Source of the DNA: Eudorina sp. 2006-703-Eu-15
Taxonomy: Eukaryota > Chlorophyta > Chlorophyceae > Chlamydomonadales > Volvocaceae
Length of the DNA: 64,000 bases
Direction: 5' to 3'
NCBI GenBank assembly: GCA_003117195.1
Contig: BDSI01000049.1
Location: 248,001-312,000, forward strand
A program made the position numbers and the translations under genes. The notes beneath the pieces were generated by a model. It was given only the letters and a program-made list of their open reading frames with translations. It was not told where the DNA came from and did no database searches. Positions 32,501-42,139 of this stretch are shown here, piece by piece. Numbering within the stretch: the first letter of the stretch is position 1; the number at the start of each line of letters is the position of its first letter.

Positions 32501-35500
32501 GGTAGGGGTAGGGGTAGGGGTAGGGGTAGGGGTGTGTCCTGAGGGTCCGTCACATCCGCCCCGGGGTCCTTCCCACTCCCGCCGCGGGTTGCCCCAATCA
32601 TCCCCACCCCGCCCCACCCCATCCCCATCCCGATCCCCAACCCCACCAATCCCCAACCCCAACCCCACCACCCCACCCCACCCCACCCCACCCACCCGTG
32701 TGGTCCAGGTTGAGCTCCAGCAGCCCCGTGATGGTGGTGAGCACGGGCGGGAAGCCGGCCAGCGGGTTGAACGACACGTTGAGGGCGTTCAGGGCGGTGA
32801 GGCGGGACAGCCCGTCGGGCAGGCCGCGGAGCTGGTTGAAGGACAGGTCCAGGAACCTGCGGGGTGGGGGGTTGGAGGGGTTGGAGGGGTATAAGAAATT
32901 GGTAGACATTTTCACAAACTGGAGGAGTGCGGGGTTGGAGGGGTGCGTGCGTGCATCTTCTGGCTTCCCTCCTCACCACCACTACCACCACCACCACCGT
33001 CACCACAACCACCACCAAAAACACACAGACACACAGACGAACGCACAGGTTTGCGACACCTACCCAAAACCGCTCGTCCACCCCACCCCACCCCACACCC
33101 CACACCACCCCACACCCCACACCACCCCACACCCCCCACCACCCCCCACCCCCCACCCCACACCCCACACCGCCCCAACCAGCTCACTTGAGTGTCGCGA
33201 CGGACCCCAGCGCGTCCGGCACCTCCCTCAGCCGGCAGCACGCCATGGACAGCTTGGCCAGCTGGCTCATGCCTAGCACCGCCACCGGCACCTTCTCAAA
33301 CAGGTTCTCCGACAGGAAGAGGTCCACCATGGGCAGGCAGGCGAAGGTGCGCGGCAGGTCGGTCAGCAGGTTGTTGGCCAGGTACATTTGCTGGAGAACG
33401 GGCGCGGCGCCCAGCGCGGGCGGCAGGGTGGCCAGGCGGTTGAAGGAGAGGTTCAGGACACCCAGGTGGTTCGGGGTGATGCCTGTGCGGGGCGGGCCGG
33501 GTGGGGGGGGGCGGTCACGAGGAGGGAGGGAAACGGTCACGGTGGTGGTGGTGGTGGTAGAGGGAAGGAAAAGGAGGAAAAAAGGGGGAAAAGGGGGAGA
33601 TGTCTTTGTTGGACCGATCGACGGAAAGGGGGAGTGGGGGCGCCTAGGGGGAATGGACCGGTGGGAGGCGCGCGTGGGATGGTGAAAATGATGACTGCCC
33701 AGACGCATCCCGCACGGGGCCCCCAGCCCGGCGTGGGGGGGTGGGGTCGGGAGGGGTTCGAGAATGGCGGGGGGAGGGCAGCGGAGGCGGGAGAGGGACT
33801 TTAGGGTGTTGGGTTGTCCAGGCCGCGACTTTCTGTTCTTCACGGTGCCGTACTCGTACGACAGGCGTCTGCGACGCTGCAGTACGGCGACCACACACCC
33901 GCATCGGTCCGGGGACGGTGGTGTCTCCGACCTGCTGTACACCAACACATGGCCCCCCAACTGCCGCCGCTCCCGCAGCCTCTCCCCTTCAATCTTCCTT
34001 TTGCTTTGGGATGTCTTGAACACTCTTAATAGATACCACAAACACAAGTGCGTCTAACCCACCCACCCATCCGCCCGCCCACCCACCTTCCGCCAGCTTC
34101 TCAATGTCGTTGTCCGAGGCGTTGAGCACCACGAGGCCGTTGAGCTTCAGGATCTCGGCCGGCACACTCGTCCAGCCGTTGTGTCGTACATCCGCCACGT
34201 ACACGGCCTGGCGGGGGGGATGACGCGGCGTGGCATGGCGCAGTGGGACGGGACGGGACGGGACGGGACGGGACGGGACGGGACGGGACGGGACGGGACG
34301 GGACGGGACGGGACGGGACGGGACGGGACGGGACGGGACGGGACGGGACGGGACGGGACGGGACGGGACGGGACGGGACGGGACGGGACGGGACGGGACG
34401 GGACGGGACGGGACGGGACGGGACGGGACGGGACGGGACGGGACGGGACGGGACGGGACGGGACGGGACGGGACGGGACGGGACGGGACGGGACGGGACG
34501 GGACGGGACGGGACGGGACGGACGGGACGGGACGGGACGGGACGGGACGGGACGGGACGGGACGGGACGGGACGGGACGGGACGGGACGGGACGGGACGG
34601 GACGGACGGGACGGGACGGGACGGGACGGGACGGGACGGGACGGGACGGGACGGGACGGGACGGGACGGGACGGGACGGGACGGGACGGGACGGGACAGG
34701 ACGGGACGGGACGGGACGCTTTTCCCCGCTTTTCTCCGCATCGGGGGATCCCATGGCCCCTTGCCCCCCAGTACACACAGCATTATGGGCCTGGGTGGTT
34801 TGGGCGGGATTATCAATACACACACAGCCCGGCGACCCCCTCCCCGCGCACCTGCAGCTTGGCCAGCTCCCCCAGCGCCGCGTCCGTACCCACGTACTTG
34901 ATGTCCAGGACGCCCGTCACCGCGGCAGCGCCCAGGCGGCGGGCCACCAGCGTGGACAGCGCGTGGGGGTCGGCGGGTCGGGACTGAGGGGGGGAGGGGG
35001 GATGGGAGAGCGGGGACGCAGGGCAGGGCAGGGCAGGGCGGGAGGGGCAAGGAGCGGGGAAGAGCGGGGCGGAAAGGGTAGGGCGGGGTGGGGTTGCGAG
35101 TGGGGGTTTGCGAATGGGGAGCCACGAATGGAGGTAGCGCGGAGGTGCTTGCGGCGCTGGAGGTTGGGCTGGAGGTGGGCCGGGGGCTGAGGGGCTCCGA
35201 CTCCTTTCAACAAACGCAGCAACGGGGAGAGGCTCGAGGGGGTTAAACTGAAAAAAGGAATAAACCCGACGAACGAACCGGCTCGAGGCGGGACGGCCAC
35301 CCGATGCATCCAGCGTTCCAGCCCCAGCCCCAGCCCCGCCCGCCCCGACTGCCGCCACGCGACACCCCGCCCTCAGCTACTCCCCCCGTCCCCCCCTCCG
35401 GCAGCGCCTCCTCACCCTCAGCGGCCCGCCCCCCTCCCCCTCCGTGGCCGGTGCCGCGAACTTGTCCAGGTGCTGCTCCACCAGCCGGTGCTGCTCACAT

Positions 35501-36216
35501 ATGACCTGCAGGTAGCTGATGACCGCCCTGTGGGGGGAGGGGAAGGAGGGGCAGGGCGGGGCAGGGCGGGGCAGGGCGGGGCGGGACGGAACCCGCCGGG
35601 GGGGAGGACGATTCGGGTGGGGTTGGAGTGCACTGGGGTGGCTGGCCTAGCCTGGCCTGGCCTGGCCCTGGCCTGGCCTGGCCTGGCCTGGCCTGGCCCT
35701 GGCCTGGCCCTGGCACGAGGGGCTGGAATGCTCGAGCTCCGACCCACGGGTCGGCCTCCACGTCCGACCCATGGGTCGGCCTCCGGGTCCGACCCATGGG
35801 TGCCGCACCCCGGGTCCGACCCACGGGTCAGCTCCCGTGCCGGTGCCCCAGTTTCCACCGTGTGGCGCTGCGGCTTCTTCCACCTCCGAGCGCCCCTCCC
35901 CTCCCTTCCTCAGCCCCGCCCCCACCTGAATCCGGCCGCCAGCACCCCCTGGGGCACCCGCAGGTTGTCGTTGCCCCCCAGCTCCAGGGAGGACAGCGGC
36001 AGCCACCCGATGTCGGGCGGCAGCATCCGCAGGTCATTGTTCGCGAGGTTGAGGGACTGGGGGACACGGAGGGGGGAGGGAGGGAGGGAGGAGGGAGGGA
36101 GGGAGGGAGGGAGGGAGGGAGGAGGGAGGGAGGGAGGGAGGGAGGGAGGGAGGGAGGAGGGAGGGAGGGAGGAGGGAGGGAGGGAGGAGGGAGGGAGGGA
36201 GGGAGGAGGGAGGGAG

Positions 36217-36279
<63 letters not shown>

Positions 36280-36383
36280 GGGAGGGAGGGAGGAGGGAGG
36301 GAGGGAGGGAGGGAGGGAGGGAGGGAGGGAGGGAGGGAGGGAGGGAGGGAGGGAGGGAGGGAGGGAGGGAGGGAGGGAGGGAG

Positions 36384-36424
<41 letters not shown>

Positions 36425-37900
36425 GGGAGGGAGGGAGGGAGGGAGGGAGGGAGGGAGGGAGGGAGGGAGGGAGGAGGGAGGGAGGGAGGGAGGGAGGGAG
36501 GAGGGAGGGAGGGAGGGAGGGAGGGAGGGAGGGAGGGAGGGAGGGAGGGAGGGAGGAGGGAGGGAGGAGGGAGGGAGGGAGGAGGGAGGGAGGGAGGGAG
36601 GGAGGGAGGAGGGAGGGAGGGAGGGAGGGAGGGAGGGAGGGAGGGAGGGAGGAGGGAGGGAGGGAGGGAGGGAGGGAGGGAGGGAGGGAGGGAGGGAGGG
36701 AGGGAGGAGGGAGGGGGGAACGTGGGCGAAGCCGGGGGTTGAGACGGAGGTTCCGGGGTAGATGGAGACGGAGGGAGGCGGAGGGAGACGGACACGAAAC
36801 GTACGTATGGTACGTGGAGCGCGGCGGGTGGAAGAACGGGGCCGGGGAAGACGCAGGGGGGGCGTGTGTTTCGGGTGTTGGCTGTCGTGCATGTGCGCAT
36901 CAAAAAGGGAGCCGACAGCTGCAACTTTACTGTATCGTGCTTTCCGGGTGCAGCCTGAGCTGGGTGCAGCTTGCAGAGGGGTTTACTGCCCTGCCCCGAG
37001 GAGACAACTTCCCTCATGCAGCCCTCCCGGGAGAGATATCCCTGCGCCACCAAATTCAAGTGGGCGACTGCCACTGAACCATATCCCCTAGAGATGTAAC
37101 CCAGGCGAGCTGGCATTTGTCGGTGTAATCGACGAGTACCGAGTCGATTGCGATGGTCGTTGGAGCCTGTCGCGCCAACAGTGGCCGCGATAGCGCAGCA
37201 ACACACCCAGTGACCTCGACAACATGTTAGTGAATAGCGGGATAACTTGTCCTGGCTTGATTGCTTTCAACTTGGTATATTGCTTTCCCAGATGCGCTGC
37301 ACACCTGGAGTGAGCTCAGGTGGTACCAGGGACCACCAGCGTCCGTTAGTCGGTTGTGGTTGAGTTCTAGCTGCTCAAGGCCAGCCAACAAGAAGACTCC
37401 CGGCGGGATTACTTTCAGGTTGTTGTGTCCGAGGAGAAGCGTTTTTATGGACCTGCAAGCGGCGAAATTTGGGAAAGATGCGTAAAGTTGTCGGGCCGAA
37501 GAGACACCAGCGATCGCTTGCACCACGAACCTGCACGTTCCGATGTCATTGGGGATACCCGCGAGCTTATTTTTTGATAAGTCCAGCAGTACCAAGTTAG
37601 GCAGCCTGGGGAACACTCCTAACGGCAACGCCTGCACGACCCAAACATCGACGTCTGAAAAAGCATCGAGCAAAATTATGGCGAATATATTTGCTTACTG
37701 TTATTTGATTGCGTCCAAGTTTTAGGGCTGTGCAGTCCGCCCGGTGAAGGACCTGCACCGCGCCGGTTGCCCTCTCAGATAAACGACGCAAGTCGACAGA
37801 TTAATATATACGAAATACCTTTGCTTATGCTTACCTCATCGGGCACAGATGTCAGCCCCTCGCCTTCTAGGAAAGCTATATAGCCAGCGCCTTCCGCCAT
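26218..37900 (-). CDS. Large leucine-rich-repeat protein (LRRC40-like)
   Basis: Eighteen exons (5' to 3'): 37835-37900, 37699-37773, 37531-37631, 37305-37452, 35926-36056, 35416-35527, 34852-34983, 34087-34207, 33188-33482, 32696-32856, 31250-31374, 30497-30550, 29807-30008, 29223-29506, 28798-28866, 28171-28413, 27437-27799, 26218-27042. All have GT-AG ends with matching phases, total 3507 nt (1168 aa). LRRs of about 23 residues (LxxLxLxxNxLxxLPxxI) occupy ~36-170 and ~256-773. The first block ends in a FRAVISYL segment like the cap that divides the halves of LRRC40. Residues 774-894 are Ala/Glu-rich (probable coiled coil). The C-terminus is unrecognised (895-1000), then Pro/Gly/Met-rich with PPGM repeats. 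No signal peptide or membrane segment, so probably a cytosolic or nuclear interaction scaffold. The 27802-28170 intron could hide one more small exon (a VLDL frame at ~27960). Confidence 0.85.
27301..27412 (+). repeat. 21-bp CT-rich minisatellite in LRR intron 17
   Basis: About five copies of TCTCCTCCCTCTCCCCTCCC plus C within intron 27043-27436. In the transcript this is a purine-rich tract near the donor. Confidence 0.85.
28594..28656 (+). repeat. Decamer GTGCAGTGGA repeat in LRR intron 15
   Basis: Six copies of GTGCAGTGGA head to tail within intron 28414-28797. Confidence 0.9.
30816..31098 (+). repeat. (CCCCTG)n satellite in LRR intron 11
   Basis: About 47 hexamers with occasional five-base CCCTG units, within intron 30551-31249. 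The G-rich strand is the coding (minus) strand here, opposite to the other large arrays in this gene. Confidence 0.95.
31843..32532 (+). repeat. (TAGGGG)n telomere-like satellite in LRR intron 10
   Basis: About 110 hexamers of TAGGGG, opened by a few TATGGG units and broken by occasional TAGGG units, within intron 31375-32695. The known Chlamydomonas/Volvox telomere repeat is TTTTAGGG, so this is telomere-like in composition but not the expected telomere unit. It has strong G-quadruplex potential. Confidence 0.95.
33062..33175 (+). repeat. CCCCACA-rich low-complexity tract in LRR intron 9
   Basis: Irregular repeats of CCCCACACCCCACACCA within intron 32857-33187, adjacent to the donor of that intron. 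Confidence 0.7.
34244..34718 (+). repeat. (GGGAC)n satellite in LRR intron 7
   Basis: About 95 nearly perfect pentamers with two one-base phase slips (about 34520 and 34603) and one substitution near 34697, filling most of intron 34208-34851. As a pentamer it stays open in every frame, generating spurious long ORFs. Confidence 0.97.
35739..35840 (+). repeat. 25-bp repeat with GACCCATGGGTC palindromes
   Basis: Four imperfect units based on CCGACCCATGGGTCGGCCTC in intron 35528-35925, preceded at 35640-35715 by CTGGC/CTGGCC repeats. Each unit carries a 12-bp perfect palindrome. Confidence 0.85.
36071..36718 (+). repeat. (GGGA)n and long poly-G tracts in LRR intron 4
   Basis: GGGAGGGA arrays interrupted by GGA units and by two uninterrupted G runs (about 60 nt at 36220-36279 and about 35 nt at 36388-36422), inside intron 36057-37304. 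Exact lengths in an assembly are unreliable for such runs. Confidence 0.95.
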
Positions 37901-39932
37901 CGCACTTCGTCGCCACTGTCACTACCTAGAAATGGGTACCATTTACTTTGTTTGCATTGCAACTGACATGAATTCACCTGTCTATCGCCGTGACGAAGGT
38001 TGAGCGCCCGCGTAATCCAGCAGGCCGTACTTCACTAGTTGTTGTACAAACTCACATTGTGGCAAGTGCCGACCACGGAAGCTCCTGCCTTTCATCCTAA
38101 AGTACAGGGCTTTCAAGGCATTGCACTAACGGGCCCTTGCGCGCACGCAAGACGGATGCAGCACGCACCCGAATCCACTGCCTGAACCTATCCCCAAGAT
38201 GCCGTACCACAACCATGCCCTGCGCGCTACGCCCCAGCGCTTGGTGGATTGCGGGGCTGTGCAGAGCTGGGGTCGGCGCGCTGTCGGGCCAAAGTGATGG
38301 CTGCCATACCTCGATTAATCGAGCTGCAGCCTGCAGCAGACTCAACGCCGAGGGGCCGAGGGTAGAGGAGGAGAGCTCGCCGCCGTGTCTTTGACGGCGT
38401 GACATTACACCACACGTTATTGCAGCATGCGAATGCCCGGAACTACATTCCAGGCGCTGTTTGGATACGCCTGGGCTGAATGAATGAGTGAACGTTACAG
38501 CAGACCCCAAAGGGATCAACGGTGTAGGCCCGAAAGTGGAGCGTTCGAGGACGTTGGCTGAGGCCCCAAGCCCGTGTCGTTCGTCACGGCTTCGGTGTGC
38601 TCGTGCGTGGCGCGTCCTGAAGGATCGGATGTTACAAGGGGGAACCTCCTGGACTCCTGCGGCTCCAATCCTCACGTGGAGGGTCCCCGTGGAGACAGCA
38701 GGTTGGGTGCGGGAGGCAGCAAGGCCACCGGCAGGGTGCCTCACTTCATGCGCGACAGCTAGTGGGGCCCCTGTGGGCCCTGTGCAGTCCTTCCACTGGA
38801 AAACGATTTCCATCGCATACCTGTGCAGACAGCGAACGAAGCTCGCCAGACAACCGCCCAGCATGCACGCGTTGACGGAGTGCGGGAGGCATGTGTGTGG
38901 GGCTGCTGTGGGGGTCGTCGTGCGCTTCCGGTGCCGTTCCACGCGGTTGCCGCAGCAGGGGCTGAGGGGCTGAGGTCGGGGATGCGATCATGCAGCGCTG
39001 CGCAGGTCACCCCCCGCCGCACGCGTGGGAACGACGGCGACGCACGGACACCGTTATAAGTGATGATGTGAACCCTCGCTGACTCAATAAGCATGCCAAA
39101 CGGCGAACGGTCTGGGAATTCTACAGGGTGTACGTACGGCGGTGCTTTGGATTTACCCGCGCCATCATCGGATGTGCGCGTCGTTAGCCATGCCGTAAGA
39201 GTTAAAATGGCGAAATCGGCTTTTGACAGGCAAGCTGTCAGGAAGGGCCGCCTGCCCCAAAGCAAGGGGCTGCAGCCGGTGATGCGTGCATGGTCGTCCC
39301 GGTCTACGTGCGGGCTTTGTTTAAGACCTTTTCATATGTGTAGTCACTGTGCGCGTACATCAACCTCACTGACTAAGGTACCTTGCACTCAAATATGCAC
39401 GATCACGAGTCGCTGGTTGCCATGCATCCCTGACTACGGGCACATCCTCACTGTACGGCACGTGCAAGCGGGTGCTCCACGCGAATGCCGGTAGCTAGGG
39501 TGTCCTGGGGGAGAATGATTGGGAGAAAGATTCAAAGTCATGAATGAATTAATGAATGAACGTTACAGCGGATCCCAAAGGGACCACCGGTGTATACCAG
39601 GGCAAGCCCCAGCAGGCCCCACCGACAAGGCGGCAAGACACCTCCACACCTCAACGCCGCGAACAAAAACACATCGGGCCATGACCCCACCCAGACAGAC
39701 ACCGAAGCAAGCAGAGGCGCACATTCATGTCTGGGGGTGGATGATAAGATATGGTATGATGAAAGGAGCGAGTGCGGCTTTTCATATGGATGCCTGGGCG
39801 AAAGATTGGCTAAATAAACTGGTAGTACTCCTTTGCTTGTTCCTAGTGTGATGATTCCTCCCCTGCAGGCGCCTAAATACGGTACCCCCGCAGGTGCTTG
39901 CTTCATGCGCGCCTTCAACCTGCTGGTTATGA
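37901..39932. other. Divergent intergenic region with short repeats
   Basis: Lies upstream of the LRR gene (reading left). No host gene is recognised in either strand. A phrase TGAACGTTACAGC followed by CCCAAAGGGA and CGGTGTA occurs at 38476-38530 and again at 39543-39600, suggesting two copies of a dispersed repeat end. Longer open frames (for example minus 38097-38942) have no domain and look like GC-driven shadows. Confidence 0.5.
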
Positions 39933-40840
39933 ATGAGGTCGGTGCTGTCGCACCCATTCGCCAAGGGCGTCATCTCCAAGGCGCAGCGCATCGTCACCCA
40001 CTTCAAGGCCAGCAGTACCCCGGTTGCCAAGGGGACCGGGAGCCTCCATGGGGCCAGCGGTGCCGACGGCACCCCTGGAGCGGCCCCGCCGGGCCGCAGC
40101 TCCTCCGTCCACGCACACAGCCAGCACCCGGGGCGGCACCCGCGGCGGGGGGGACGCCAGCACCAATGCCTGCGGCGGCGCCCGCGCCTTTGCCGCTGCA
40201 GCCGCTGCCGCGGCAGCAGCAACAGCAGCAGCTGCCACTGCAGATCCCATTGGCGGCGCGTCAGGCCCAGACGGCACCGGTGCTGACCGGGGCCGGGCCA
40301 TCAACGATCAAGGTGTCGCCTACAGCCCAACAGGTCGTCGATGCGCACCCCGGCCCCGTACAGCTAGGCAACCTCATTCAACAACGATCAGGACTACAAC
40401 GCGGCACAGCAGCTGCTGGCTTCCACCCACCCCGGGCCTACAGCAGGGTGCGGTGGAGCACTTGGCATCCGCACAGCGTTTCCAGCAGGCCGGCGCAGCA
40501 GGCGGCGCAGGCGGCTGTGGCTGCTGCCGCGGCTGCAGTGATCGCTGCCGTACACTGCAGGGCCACATGCGCTTGCAGCAGCCACAGCGGCCCGGGCATC
40601 CAGCGGTAGTGCAAACACCGATTCGCCCTACCCGGCGGCCGCAGCAACACGGGGCGCCCTTCAGCCCCGTCCCTCGGGGCCCTGCAGCGCACGCCGCCAA
40701 CACAGCCGCTGGGGTTACCACCTCGCCCGCCGCCCTTCGGTGCTGCCCTGCCTCTGGGGGTACAGGGTCAAGGGGGACTGCAGACAGCCGCAGCAGCTGC
40801 AGAAGATGGCGACCCTGAAGTGATGGTCGTCCCTGCACAG
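39933..40840 (+). pseudogene. Decayed hAT-like transposase fragment
   Basis: The frame at 39933-40040 gives HPFAKGVISKAQRIVTHFKA and continues into SSTPVAK. This resembles the segment in many plant and algal hAT/DUF659 transposases where a helix precedes the catalytic core. After about 40050 the frame dissolves into Ala/Gln/Pro-rich low-complexity sequence with frame changes. No catalytic residues, TIRs or duplication are identified. The assignment rests on one short segment. Confidence 0.45.
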
Positions 40841-42139
40841 CTGGACGAAATGCTCAACACGGTTGCAGCTGCTGTCACGGGGGATCTGGAGAGGGCGGTG
40901 GCCGCCCTACGGGCATCTGGCGCGTGGTTGGGAGCAGATGCGCTGGCTGCGGTGAGCGGTCTCGTGGACGACCCCGGCAGGTGCCCGTTGCAGACCTGCA
41001 GGCGCCCTGCGCCGCTGCGCCTTCCGGCAGATTGATGCCAGTTTCCGCTGGGCTGTTTTGGCGGGGCGTCGGAGCTGTGTGGCCTTTTCCTGGGGTACTC
41101 GTGGTGTTGGTGGTTTGATGGTAATGTGGGCTGCTGACAGTGGGCAGCGTTCAGGGGACGACCGAATACACGTACGCTTGCCGTTGTGCTTCCGCACGGT
41201 GTCGTTGGGCAGTGCGCTGTTCCTGACCTATTATTTGCCTAAACGAATGGATTTATATCCAAAATGGCTTATACTATCTTTCATGGTGACCTTCCTATGT
41301 TGGTGAACAGTGAACATAATTGGCCAATGCGAGCGCAAGAAACAGTGGTGTCTTTGCCTGGTTGTTCGGATTGTCAAATGTATATAGTAGTACTCCGTTA
41401 CTATTGCAAAAGGGCGAAAACATGAACAGAGCGTCTGCCGTCCATTCGCCATCATTCGCCACATTCGCCATAGGATCGCCCTCGCCCTCCCTCGCCCAGT
41501 TCAAACAGGCATTCGCTTCTATACCTGATCACGACAAAGCATCTCATTATTGTACGTCAGATCAGATGATGTTTCGCAGTTAGGAGGCTAAGGATTATAT
41601 GCAGTCATTTCGAAGCAATGCGCCAGAACATGTAAGAACACTCTTACCAACGACGTTTTTCAGTCACTCCAACATGTTGTATTATAACATAATCGTCATC
41701 TGGTTCAGGCTCATCCCGATGCATCAGCGGACGTGCGCTCTGTCGGAATCCGGTGTTCTTGACCGCGCATCAGATCCCAGATGCCTATGCTTATTAGGTG
41801 GAATATAATGTAAGCAAATCTTTATCATAATTGTCGTGCGGACAGTCGCCTGGATGGTTTTTGTCATGCAGTCGCACGCACCTTCGTACATTGACTTTGT
41901 AAGTCTGAAGTGCAACATGTCTCTTACACAGCCGCATCAAAATCCATATTTTTGTGTCATGATGAGCGTAACTCTTTGTTATGGTTCGTGTCCCTGCGTG
42001 AGCCGCTAGTAACTTCAATCGGACTGGATCCCTTATCCGCAACAGGTGCTATCACATGCATGACAACATAAGCAACATAACAACATAACAAAAACATCTG
42101 ATGTGAACCCAGGTGTTTGCGAGTTGGGTGTTGGAAAAA
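40841..42139. other. Intergenic, AT-richer upstream region
   Basis: No gene recognised. Composition falls to AT-rich from about 41220. This probably holds the promoter of the downstream intronless gene. A CCCAG just before 42113 could be a splice acceptor, so a 5' leader exon upstream is possible. Confidence 0.4.

Noticed and set aside
31843..32532. True chromosome end
   Set aside because: The array is interstitial: exons of the same gene continue on both sides in phase.
30652..32695. Long Pro/Thr/Tyr- or Gln/Gly-rich ORFs over the CCCCTG and TAGGGG arrays
   Set aside because: Repeat-generated translations within LRR introns 10 and 11; no domain and no independent start or splice signal.
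34181..35190. Long open frames on both strands across the (GGGAC)n array
   Set aside because: A pentamer without stops is open in every frame; the predicted proteins are pure repeat and lie inside an intron whose flanking exons splice in phase.
35470..37206. Gly/Arg/Glu-rich and Pro/Ser/Leu-rich ORFs over the GGGA array
   Set aside because: Artefacts of the (GGGA)n and poly-G tract inside LRR intron 4.
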